NCBI GenBank assembly: GCA_003161495.1
Contig: PMOP01000515.1
Span: 7,118-21,078 of the forward strand
Direction: 5' to 3'
Origin: Acidobacteriota bacterium
GTDB taxonomy: Bacteria; Acidobacteriota; Terriglobia; Acidiferrales; UBA7541
DNA length: 13,961 nt
Position numbers and translations under genes: made by a program
Notes under the pieces: model-generated
What the model saw: only the letters and a program-made list of their open reading frames with translations
The model's database searches: none
What the model was told of the DNA's origin: nothing
Part shown: piece by piece, positions 1-6,771 of the stretch
Position numbering within the stretch: the first letter of the stretch is position 1
Layout of the letters: every line of letters begins with the position of its first letter

Positions 1-489
1 GATGGAGCCTGCCGATGCGCTGCCGCATGTTCCGTCCGGCGACGGAAAATTACCCACCAGGACGAATCCCTTCTGCAGAACGTTCAATGCAGTGGAAAGT
101 CCCAGTGGCGCAGTGCCGCCGAAATATTGGAATACCGGAGCAGCGGGAGGCACATCGACGATGGTTGTGCCGGTGCCCTGGAGATTCGAACTGCTGTTAA
201 AGTTCGAAATTAAAATATCTCCGGGGCTGATCGTTCCACCTGTGGGAAACCCGGGCGGCACGAAGGCCACTCCGTAGGGATTTACATCCCCGTTGGCCGG
301 CACTGTCGATACGGCCCGAACTTGCGCGGGAAGGAATGCGTGATCGTCATCCGCCGCCATTAAAACGGCCGAGCAAAACAGGCAAATAGCGAGTGACGCA
401 CCAAGAACTTTGCAAATAGCGAGCTTCCTATTGGCGGGGAAGAATTGTAAGTTCGTATTGCGTGTTAGTCGGGCGATTATGTGGTTCAT
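1..489 (-). CDS. Exported protein of unknown function, N-terminal part (runs off the left edge)
   Basis: The reading frame opens with ATG at 489 and stays open for 163 codons to the window edge, so the C-terminus is missing. A good Shine-Dalgarno (AAAGGAG, about six bases upstream) fixes the start. The N-terminus has an arginine-containing lead of about 25 residues, then a hydrophobic stretch (residues about 26-44) ending in VLMAADDD, which looks like a signal peptide with cleavage after MA. The mature part contains NPYGVAFVPPGF and GDILISNFN, phrases I recognise from secreted NHL/beta-propeller-like proteins common in Acidobacteriota. No catalytic function can be assigned. It is separated from the upstream propeller gene by about 240 bases and probably has its own promoter. 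The frame is convincing; the family placement is from memory of motifs. Confidence 0.8.
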   Translation of the reverse strand, partial: MNHIIARLTRNTNLQFFPANRKLAICKVLGASLAICLFCSAVLMAADDDHAFLPAQVRAVSTVPANGDVNPYGVAFVPPGFPTGGTISPGDILISNFNSSSNLQGTGTTIVDVPPAAPVFQYFGGTAPLGLSTALNVLQKGFVLVGNFPSPDGTCGSASAGSI

Positions 490-539
490 GATGACTCCTT
501 TCAGGGTTGATCGCCGGTCATTCGAGACTTCGGCGAATT

Positions 540-560
540 GATTGTTGGAGGGGGACAATC
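540..560 (-). promoter_or_regulatory. Small hairpin in the leader of the exported-protein gene
   Basis: Read on the minus strand, GATTGT and ACAATC flank a nine-base loop, CCCCCTCCA, about 51 bases upstream of the start at 489. The stem is perfect over 6 bp. The pyrimidine loop contains CUCC, complementary to the GGAG of the gene's Shine-Dalgarno, so it could in principle pair with it. There is no T-run, so it does not look like a terminator. The stem is short and the role is conjecture. Confidence 0.3.
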
Positions 561-641
561 TCCAGAGACAAACCAGGCTGCCTAGTTCGTGAGAAAGAGG
601 CTACGCACGGGCCTTCGCGGGGGTGTCACGAAGAAATCTGA

Positions 642-661
642 AAATTGTAAACAAATTGTAA
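642..661. promoter_or_regulatory. 11-bp-period direct repeat, possible operator
   Basis: The nonamer AAATTGTAA occurs twice, at 642-650 and 653-661, with an 11-base period, so both copies lie on the same face of the helix. It sits in the intergenic region upstream of the minus-strand gene that starts at 489. Direct repeats with an 11-bp period are the typical target layout of OmpR/PhoB-type response regulators. The half-sites are AT-rich and stand out from the GC-rich surroundings. No regulator gene is nearby to link to it. Confidence 0.3.
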
Positions 662-733
662 ATTTGGAGGAGGGCTTTACGGGATTCACCGGCGGGCGAA
701 CTCGTGCGGGTTTATGTTTTACGCCAAGAGGGA

Positions 734-1765
734 CTAGTCCCGGGTTTCGTACACCCACAATTCAGCGCCTCGATTGGCGCGTGCAGGAACCGCCAAGTAG
801 AAGCTGTTGTGCTTGCCAACTTGTCCAGTATACGCGCTGGTTCGCGCGCCAATTGCAGTGGGAATTTTTGCAATTCGTTGATAGCGATCCGGATCAATCT
901 GTTGGTATACGAAGATAAACCCCTCTCCACTTGTAACGTAAATTCTTTTGCGGTCTGCGTCATAGGACATATCGTCGGTATCGATCGCGCCCGGGAGGCT
1001 GGCAATCTGTTTCCCTGTATCCATGTCGAGAACCAGCAGTCGCGCGGGCTTGCGGGCCGCGACAAACAGGCGGCGATGAGCTTCATCGAGGGCCATCGGA
1101 AAATTTGTTCCGGCCTCCTCCAATTTCCAATTCTGGATTTTGCGCGTGTTTCGATCAATGACGGCAATCTGGCTGATGGAGGCGAGGTTAACGAATATCT
1201 TCGGACCCTTCTCTTCGAGTTGAAAAGATTCCGGATGGGCTGTAAGTTTAAATTCTTCCAGACGCTTGTTCGTCGTTGCATCAAATACTCCGATGGCGCT
1301 TTCGTCGCCATCGCCGTACGCGACGTAAACGCGTTTCGCGGCCGGGTCGTAACGGAGCTGGTCTGCATCATCGGAAAACTTCACGGTATCGATCAGCTTG
1401 TACGTATCCGCGTCAAAGATCTTGCAGGTACCGTCGCCCTCGCTGGAGACGACGATGCGATTTGATTCTGGAAGATACGCCACCATCTGGGGCTTGATAA
1501 ATCCTTCCTGAATGCTGTGAATTCGTTTGCCGCGCTGAGTATCCAGAACCTCCACGGAGTCATTGCCGTAAACGGAGGCGAAGACACGGCCATTCTGGTT
1601 GTCCACCGCCATGTGATCAAAGCGGCCTTCTACGCCTGGGATCGGGATAATCCGCACGAACACCAGCGGCGCGGTCTCATCGGCGGGCAAAGTTTCCTGC
1701 GCGAAACCGCAGATGGCGGACAGCATCACAAGCGCAAAGATCTGCAGGGTGCGGAATGGCGGCAT
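734..1765 (-). CDS. Exported YVTN-family beta-propeller protein
   Basis: This 343-residue protein starts with a classic signal peptide (hydrophobic core about residues 7-20, probable cleavage after CGFA or FAQ). The mature chain has repeated blade units of about 40-45 residues: NGRVFASVYGNDSVEVLD (about 58-75), NRIVVSSEGDGTCKIFD (102-118), KRVYVAYGDG...IGVFD (144-162), PKIFVNLASISQIAVID (188-204), RRLFVAARKPARLLVLD (231-247) and KRIYVTSGEGFIFVYQ (273-288). The pattern of a strand, a small turn and VLD/VFD followed by TGK- or TNK-like turns is diagnostic of YVTN/lactonase-like propellers, which are periplasmic or extracellular; individual functions are mostly unknown. GAGGAG lies just upstream of the ATG. 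The gene is divergent from the creatininase at 1902, and no link to nitrogen metabolism is evident. The stop codon lies inside a 12-bp perfect palindrome (730-741). Confidence 0.9.
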   Translation of the reverse strand: MPPFRTLQIFALVMLSAICGFAQETLPADETAPLVFVRIIPIPGVEGRFDHMAVDNQNGRVFASVYGNDSVEVLDTQRGKRIHSIQEGFIKPQMVAYLPESNRIVVSSEGDGTCKIFDADTYKLIDTVKFSDDADQLRYDPAAKRVYVAYGDGDESAIGVFDATTNKRLEEFKLTAHPESFQLEEKGPKIFVNLASISQIAVIDRNTRKIQNWKLEEAGTNFPMALDEAHRRLFVAARKPARLLVLDMDTGKQIASLPGAIDTDDMSYDADRKRIYVTSGEGFIFVYQQIDPDRYQRIAKIPTAIGARTSAYTGQVGKHNSFYLAVPARANRGAELWVYETRD

Positions 1766-1901
1766 GTCGGGCTCCTCGTAAACTAAGCGATTGAATCTAT
1801 CGCACTAAATTACGGAAAACTACAGCAAAGGTGTACGATTTTCCTTCCTGGTTCGGCAACTGCGAGATAGACACCAGCGTTTTCAGAAATAGGGGGATAG
1901 G

Positions 1902-2651
1902 GTGAGCGACTTCGAGAAATTGAACAGCGAGAATGTTCGGCAGGAGGCCGGGCGCGGCATCCTGTTGTTGCCGGTGGGCTCTGTCGAGCAGCATGGGCCG
2001 CACCTTCCTCTTACAGTTGATGTCGAGATACCCGTGCGCATCTCCGCGGCGATAGCGGAAAGGGTCAAAGGATTTGTGGCTCCATCGATTTTTTACGGGG
2101 CGCGGTCGCTGCCGCAGAGCGGGGGCGGGCCGGAGATTCCGGGAACAATTCGCGTTCGCGGCAGCGTATTAACGGATTATTTGAAGGACGTTATTTCCGG
2201 ATATGTTTCCATGGGATTTCGTTCTGTTGTCATTCTCAACGGGCATTATGAAAATGAAAGTTTTCTGTTTGAAGCTCTGGAACTGTGCAGGCAGGAGGGA
2301 AGGTTGGACGGCGCGCGGATTGTTGCGTTGAGTTGGTGGAGCCTTGTGCCGCAAGCGTTGCTCGACAAACTTTTCGGCGATCGATTTACGGGGTGGCATG
2401 CCGAACATGCCAGCGTTTGCGAAACTTCCTTGATGCTTCATCTCAGGCAGGATCTCGTGGGTGCGGAGCGGGTTGATAATGTCACGCCTCCACGCTCCGG
2501 GATTTATACGTTTCCCATCGAGGCGTCCAAAATTTCCAACCGCGGAGTTTTGGGGAACACTTCTTCTTCGAGCGCGGAGAATGGCCGCGAGCTCTTTGAG
2601 GAGATTTGCTCGCAACTGCTGTCAGTTATTCGCGAGCACATGCGGGTGTAA
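1902..2651 (+). CDS. crnA: Creatininase (creatinine amidohydrolase), metal-dependent
   Basis: The 249-residue product belongs to the creatininase family, which uses a two-metal site to hydrolyse a cyclic amide; the type enzyme interconverts creatinine and creatine. The ligands of the Pseudomonas enzyme (Glu34, His36, Asp45, His120, Glu122) map to E29, H31 (EQHG), D40, H115 and E117 (NGHYEN) with a constant offset of five. NGHYEN is characteristic of true creatininases, whereas most relatives have NxHGGN. The substrate-pocket residues Trp154, Trp174 and His178 correspond to W146, W165 and H169 (WWSLV and GWHAEH), followed by CETSLML. The SGGG..IPGT block is also retained. Translation starts at GTG 1902 behind AGGGGGATAG. 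The protein is cytoplasmic, with no signal peptide. It is convergent with, and 4 bases from, the ureohydrolase gene. The family is certain; creatinine as natural substrate is likely but unproven. Confidence 0.88.
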   Translation: MSDFEKLNSENVRQEAGRGILLLPVGSVEQHGPHLPLTVDVEIPVRISAAIAERVKGFVAPSIFYGARSLPQSGGGPEIPGTIRVRGSVLTDYLKDVISGYVSMGFRSVVILNGHYENESFLFEALELCRQEGRLDGARIVALSWWSLVPQALLDKLFGDRFTGWHAEHASVCETSLMLHLRQDLVGAERVDNVTPPRSGIYTFPIEASKISNRGVLGNTSSSSAENGRELFEEICSQLLSVIREHMRV

Positions 2652-2655
2652 GTAC

Positions 2656-3615
2656 TCACGATTTTCGTTTCGCCAAAGATTCCGCCAGCAGGCACAAAAT
2701 TTCAAAGGCAATATTTGCGGCGGCTAGCGCTGTTCCTCCCGAGGGATCGAAGGGAGGAGAAACTTCGACCACGTCCGCACCGACAAGGTTCAGATTTCGC
2801 AGGCCGCGCAGCAGGCGATTCACTTCGCGCGACGTGAGGCCGGCGAATTCAGGCGTGCCCGTGCCAGGGGCAAAAACCGGATCCAGGGCATCGATGTCAA
2901 AGCTAATATAAGTTGGCGCATCTCCAGCAACGCGGCGCGCTTCGCGGATTACGGCGTCGATTCCCATTTCCTCAAATTCTTCGATCGAAATAATACGAAT
3001 GCCCTGCTGCAGCGGCCAATCGCGCTCGTCCGCGGAATAGGTAGAGCCGCGAATTCCAATCTGCACCACTCGTTTGGGGTCGAGCAGTCCCTCCTCGATG
3101 GCTCTTCGGAAAGGAGTACCGTGCGTAAATTTCAAGCCGCCGAAGTAGGAGTCAACGGTATCGGAGTGCGCGTCAAAATGGATCATCCCCACGGGCCGCG
3201 CGGCCGCGACGGCGCGCAAAATTGGCAGCGAACTCAAGTGGTCGCCGCCAATGGCCAGAGGCACGGCTCCCGCTTCCACAATTTGGCTGAAAAATTTCCG
3301 AATGTCTTCCAGGGAACGATTCAAATCAATTGGGTTTACCGGGGCATCGCCGAGATCCGCGACGCGGCAAATTTCGTACGGGGAAATTTTGGTAACCGAA
3401 TGAACGCGCTTAATCAGGCTGGACATTTCGCGGACTTGCCGTGGGCCATGCCGAGGTCCCGGACGATTGGTCGTGCCGCCGTCCCAAGGAACGCCTACGA
3501 TGGCAATATCCACGTCGCGCGGATCCGTCAAAACCGGGAGCCGCATGAATGTCGAGTGTCCGGCAAAACGCGGAGTTACGCCGGAATCGATGGGCTCATA
3601 GCGCTGAGTTGTCAT
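2656..3615 (-). CDS. Ureohydrolase (agmatinase / guanidinobutyrase type), binuclear Mn
   Basis: This is a full-length 319-residue arginase-superfamily enzyme, which removes urea from a guanidino compound. The metal-binding motifs are complete: GGDH (H126), DAHSD (D148, H150, D152) and SFDIDALDP (D240, D242), followed by APGTGTPEFAG (249-259) and the C-terminal VEVSPPFDPSGGTALAAA. The overall layout and segments such as RRAIEEGLLDPKRVVQIGIR and DADVVEVSPP-type sequence resemble guanidinobutyrase/guanidinopropionase (GbuA/GpuA) and agmatinase more than arginase. One oddity is PEFAGLT where PEIGGLT or PEPGGLT is usual. It is the last gene of the minus-strand operon, 27 bases after the permease, with only a weak ribosome binding site, so translation may depend on the permease. 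Substrate candidates are guanidinobutyrate, guanidinopropionate, agmatine, guanidine or possibly creatine; the sequence cannot decide between them. Confidence 0.88.
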   Translation of the reverse strand: MTTQRYEPIDSGVTPRFAGHSTFMRLPVLTDPRDVDIAIVGVPWDGGTTNRPGPRHGPRQVREMSSLIKRVHSVTKISPYEICRVADLGDAPVNPIDLNRSLEDIRKFFSQIVEAGAVPLAIGGDHLSSLPILRAVAAARPVGMIHFDAHSDTVDSYFGGLKFTHGTPFRRAIEEGLLDPKRVVQIGIRGSTYSADERDWPLQQGIRIISIEEFEEMGIDAVIREARRVAGDAPTYISFDIDALDPVFAPGTGTPEFAGLTSREVNRLLRGLRNLNLVGADVVEVSPPFDPSGGTALAAANIAFEILCLLAESLAKRKS

Positions 3616-3642
3616 GATTGTTTGTCCCAGGGATTTTCATCA

Positions 3643-5058
3643 TTATTTGGCCAAAGTCCGTTCTGTTGGGTCACCTTCCAGCGCCGTTTTCTTTCTTTTT
3701 GTGCTCCAGAAAAACCACAACAAACCCAGGGCCAGATATCCCAGAAAAATCAATGGAAGTTTGCCATAAACGCCTTCCGGAACGGGATAAAGATTGCCGG
3801 CGAGCGCAAGCAGCATGACGAAGAACGTGAGCCAGGGAATGATCTGCGCTCCGGGACGAAAGGCGCCGTGATTGCGCAGGTAGCGAGGCAGCGCGAGGCA
3901 TGTCAAACCGTAAGCCACAATGAAACCGTACGTGCCGAGTGAACCCATCCAGCCATACACGTCGAGGCCGCGAGCGCCTCGCGCGGCGAGCACGGCCACC
4001 GGGAGGACCGCGGCGATTCCCGTCACAATCACGGCGCGTCCGGGAGTTTCGTTGCGCGCATGCGTGACGCGGAGCGAGCCGTGCGTTAATCCTCCATGCG
4101 CCATCAGGAGGAGAACTCGAGCGGCGGCGGTGATGCACGCGAGCGTGCAGGCAAACAGGCTCACCAGCGCTCCAATATCAATTAAAAGTCCGAGAGATCC
4201 CTCTCCGGCCACTCCGGCAAGCACACGCATCGGAGCCGGGCTCGTGCCCAGGTCCTGGCCGGCGACGCGAAAGCCGAGGACTTCGGAATACGCGCACAGT
4301 GTAAAAATCGCTCCCGACAAAAGAGCGCTCTGGATCACCGCGCGAGGAATTGTTTTCAGGGGATCGCGCGCCTCGGAGCCGAGCGTCGTGGCGCTTTCAA
4401 ATCCGACAAAACTGAAGAGGGCCAGAACAAGACCGAGGCGCAGGCCGCTGCCGGTCATGCCGCGAAGTTGTAGTTGTTCCCAATCCAGGTGGTGGCGAAA
4501 TCGCACGAGAACCAGCGCGACAACGATGAGGATCAGTGAAACAGATACCGCCTCGATCCACAGCATGAGACGCGCGGAAACTTTTACGTCACGCCAGGCA
4601 ATCCACACGGAAATCGCCGTGGCCAGCAGGGACAAAAAGACAGCGGAAACGATGTGGCTGCCCGAATCCAGAATCAAAAGATTTCCATAGTGATAAAAGC
4701 CGCCGATCACGCTCGATCCCGTGGCCACGTAGGCGAGCAGCAAGCTCCAGGCGACGATCGCGCCTGCCGCCGGCGGAAGAATTGGCGACGCATAGGAATA
4801 CAGCGAGCCCGGCGAAGCCGAGTAACGCGCGAATTTACTGATGCAGAGCGCCACCAGGAAAATTGCGGCCGTGGCAAGAACGTAAGCGAGCCACGTGCCG
4901 TTGCCGGCCAGCGCGCAAACGAGCGGGATCGTGGCAACAGGCGTGGCGGTCGGAGAAATCGTCGAGACGGATTGCGCTAGAGTCTCCACGGGGGAGAGCG
5001 CCGCGTGCCGCAATCCATATCCCGTTTTCTCCAAATGCGCTTCGGGCACGCCGGTCAT
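3643..5058 (-). CDS. APC-family amino acid / polyamine permease
   Basis: The 471-residue protein has about a dozen hydrophobic segments spread over its length, from about residue 38 to 460, and the N-terminal block SPTATPVATIPL followed by a long hydrophobic helix, which fits the amino acid-polyamine-organocation (APC, COG0531) fold. Members move amino acids, polyamines and related amines across the inner membrane, usually with H+ or by exchange. It lies between the binding-protein gene (18-base gap) and the ureohydrolase (27-base gap), so it probably imports the guanidino/amine substrate, or exports or exchanges a product, of that enzyme. The ATG at 5058 has only a distant GGGGAGA upstream. 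The C-terminus is basic and ends in the cytoplasm. The substrate is not deducible. Confidence 0.87.
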   Translation of the reverse strand: MTGVPEAHLEKTGYGLRHAALSPVETLAQSVSTISPTATPVATIPLVCALAGNGTWLAYVLATAAIFLVALCISKFARYSASPGSLYSYASPILPPAAGAIVAWSLLLAYVATGSSVIGGFYHYGNLLILDSGSHIVSAVFLSLLATAISVWIAWRDVKVSARLMLWIEAVSVSLILIVVALVLVRFRHHLDWEQLQLRGMTGSGLRLGLVLALFSFVGFESATTLGSEARDPLKTIPRAVIQSALLSGAIFTLCAYSEVLGFRVAGQDLGTSPAPMRVLAGVAGEGSLGLLIDIGALVSLFACTLACITAAARVLLLMAHGGLTHGSLRVTHARNETPGRAVIVTGIAAVLPVAVLAARGARGLDVYGWMGSLGTYGFIVAYGLTCLALPRYLRNHGAFRPGAQIIPWLTFFVMLLALAGNLYPVPEGVYGKLPLIFLGYLALGLLWFFWSTKRKKTALEGDPTERTLAK

Positions 5059-5076
5059 ATAAAGTCCGTGTCTCCC

Positions 5077-6072
5077 CTAGTTTGTTTGCAGAAATTGCAG
5101 AGTGTAAGCCACCGCCGGATCAAATGGTTTCTCGATGACTTTCAAGTCGACGAGCTGTTCGTACATGGTAGTCCACCGCTTCGGATCCATTTGGCCGATC
5201 TGCGCGCCGCTGGCATTGTCCCCGGTAATGAAATGGCCGTCCCGCAGTTGTTGCCAGCTAAATTGCATCCATTCCGGATTGAGCGCGGGATTGAGTTTGG
5301 CAATCATGGCATGGGCCGGGCCCGGTTCATTCAGATAATCTTTCCAGCCTTTCAGCGATGCGCGAACAAATTTGGCGACGACATCGGGATGTTGCTGAAC
5401 GAAATCCCGCGTCGTATACATCACGCGGTAAGGACTGTATCCGGCATCGCTGACCAGCAGAACGCGCGTCTCAATCCCAGCCTGGTGCGCGAAAAACGGT
5501 TCCGACGTCGCAAACGCCTGCTGAATATACTGCGGATCGGCCACAAAGTTAGCCACATTCATCATTGCCGGAACGACTTTAATGTTATTCAGTTGAAAGC
5601 GTTTCGCGATGAACTCAAACCACGTGGATTCGCCGACCTTGATGGCGACGGAATGCCCGTTGAGGTCGGAGAAGGTATGGATGGGCGAATCTTTTCTCAC
5701 CATGATGCCTTGCGGATCGTGCTGCATCGTGGCGGCCACTGCGACCAACGATTGCCCTTCGGCATTCGATTCCAGAACTTTGTCCGAAGATCCCATGCCA
5801 AACTGCGCGCTTCCGGACGAAACTTGTTTTTCCACCGTGATGTACGGGCCGCCTGGAAGAATCGTTACGTCCAGGCCTTCGTCTTTGTAGAATCCCTTGG
5901 CCAGAGCGGTATAGAAACCTCCGTGCTCGGGCTGGGGATACCAGTCCGCCTGGAAAACAATTTTTGTCAGTCCGCTATTCTCGGCAGGGCGGCGGCATCC
6001 CAGCACGAAGATGCTGACGAAGATGCCGACGAAGATCAGTGCACACCAGATGCGGAAAAAACGCTTGGCCAT
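5077..6072 (-). CDS. ABC transporter solute-binding lipoprotein, NMT1/THI5 (NitT/TauT) type
   Basis: A 331-residue exported protein with a lipoprotein signal: a basic N-terminus (AKRFFR), a hydrophobic segment containing three IFV repeats, and a VLGC lipobox with Cys26 as the lipidation site. The mature part has the NMT1/THI5-like plan: IVFQADWYPQPEHGGFYTALAKGFYKDEGLDV near the start, then VEKQVSSGSAQFGMGSSD and DLNGHSVAIKVG. These proteins capture sulfonates, pyrimidine or riboflavin precursors and other small ring compounds for NitT/TauT importers. No ATPase or permease lies in its own operon; the matching pair is at 10648-12209 in the divergent operon. The ATG at 6072 is preferred; a GTG two codons upstream (6078) is equally possible, and neither has a strong ribosome binding site. 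It is the first gene of the leftward operon. Confidence 0.88.
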   Translation of the reverse strand: MAKRFFRIWCALIFVGIFVSIFVLGCRRPAENSGLTKIVFQADWYPQPEHGGFYTALAKGFYKDEGLDVTILPGGPYITVEKQVSSGSAQFGMGSSDKVLESNAEGQSLVAVAATMQHDPQGIMVRKDSPIHTFSDLNGHSVAIKVGESTWFEFIAKRFQLNNIKVVPAMMNVANFVADPQYIQQAFATSEPFFAHQAGIETRVLLVSDAGYSPYRVMYTTRDFVQQHPDVVAKFVRASLKGWKDYLNEPGPAHAMIAKLNPALNPEWMQFSWQQLRDGHFITGDNASGAQIGQMDPKRWTTMYEQLVDLKVIEKPFDPAVAYTLQFLQTN

Positions 6073-6169
6073 GTTCACGAATCCATTCCAGAGTCTGCGG
6101 GCGAGAATAACACGCGGGGTTTCGCGGAATGCGGTCTAATCGTTCCGATGCAAAAATTGAATAAAGGCG

Positions 6170-6197
6170 TTGCGGCGGGCCCGGCTCGCAATATGTT
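6170..6197 (+). promoter_or_regulatory. Possible sigma70-like promoter of the rightward operon
   Basis: TTGCGG at 6170-6175 and TATGTT at 6192-6197 are separated by 16 bases in the only non-coding gap between the two divergent operons. Match to the consensus is modest (about 3 of 6 and 4 of 6). If used, transcription would start at about 6204, giving a nearly leaderless message for the ATG at 6208 or a leader of about 40 bases for the ATG at 6247. I could not find a convincing counterpart for the leftward operon. Confidence 0.22.
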
Positions 6198-6207
6198 AAA
6201 TTGCGGC

Positions 6208-6750
6208 ATGGCATTGTCTGCTAGCGCAAGGCCGCGCGCTGCCGCGATGGACGAAGGACGCATGCGGGAGATTTACGAATTCACCGCGCGATCCCTGAAG
6301 ACCGCGCGCCCCGTGCCGTTCGGCGCGCTGATTGTCGACACACGCACGGGCGAACGCCTGATGCGCGCGACCAATGCGGTCCAGCGCGAAAACGATCCGA
6401 GCGCTCATGCCGAGACGCGCACCGTCCGGCTGGCCTGCAAGAAACTAAAACGCCCCTCTCTTGCCGGGTTTACGATGTACTCCACGTGCGAGCCGTGCGC
6501 GATGTGCATGGCGAATGCGCTGTGGGCCAGGCTCGATCGCGTGGTCTACGGGGCGACGATTGAAGACGCCAACCGCTTTTGCCTGCAAATTCATATTGGG
6601 GCTAAAGAAGTAGCGCGGCGCTCGGACATGCATTGCATCGTGGAGGGGCCGGTGTTGCGCGATCTCTGCAACACGCTTTTTACGCATCCGAACATGCAGA
6701 AGGCTTTTCGGGCCTGGAGCACGAGCAAAAGCAAATCCGCAAAATCGTGA
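6208..6750 (+). CDS. Nucleobase/nucleoside deaminase, guanine-deaminase (GuaD/TadA) type
   Basis: This is a zinc-dependent deaminase of the cytidine-deaminase superfamily that hydrolyses an amino group on a ring. The zinc and catalytic motifs are complete: HAE (H67, E69) and PCAMC (C97, C100) in TCEPCAMC, followed by ANALWARLDRVVYGA. The order FGALIVD, then NDPSAHAE, then YSTCEPC, together with a C-terminal extension ending KAFRAW, resembles Bacillus-type guanine deaminase more than tRNA deaminase TadA. Start choice is uncertain: ATG codons lie in frame at 6148, 6193, 6208 and 6247, none with a clear Shine-Dalgarno. The conserved domain begins near the 6247 ATG, so the true start may be there. 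It is first in the rightward operon, 21 bases before the FAD enzyme. Guanine is possible, but the neighbours suggest another aminated ring compound. Confidence 0.83.
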   Translation: MALSASARPRAAAMDEGRMREIYEFTARSLKTARPVPFGALIVDTRTGERLMRATNAVQRENDPSAHAETRTVRLACKKLKRPSLAGFTMYSTCEPCAMCMANALWARLDRVVYGATIEDANRFCLQIHIGAKEVARRSDMHCIVEGPVLRDLCNTLFTHPNMQKAFRAWSTSKSKSAKS

Positions 6751-6771
6751 TTTTGACAAGAGCCGATATCC

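Noticed and set aside
730..741. GGGACTAGTCCC palindrome at the propeller stop codon as a terminator
   Set aside because: There is no spacer loop and no T-run; it may be coincidental with the end of the coding sequence.
704..1465. 253-codon plus-strand frame
   Set aside because: It is entirely antisense to the YVTN propeller, whose repeats and signal peptide are convincing.
3121..3942. 273-codon plus-strand frame over the ureohydrolase/permease junction
   Set aside because: It is a shadow of two recognisable minus-strand genes and has no domain-like composition.
3920..4690. 256-codon plus-strand frame rich in Arg, Thr and Ser
   Set aside because: It is antisense to the permease membrane helices; the composition is typical of a shadow frame in GC-rich DNA.
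5005..6750. Long plus-strand open frame of 581 codons covering the binding-protein gene and the deaminase
   Set aside because: Its first two thirds is antisense to the clear NMT1/THI5 lipoprotein and shows no family features; only the part from about 6208 is the deaminase.
6208..6750. tRNA adenosine deaminase TadA
   Set aside because: The HAE and PCxxC motifs are shared, but the long C-terminal part and the operon context fit a guanine-deaminase-like small-molecule enzyme better.
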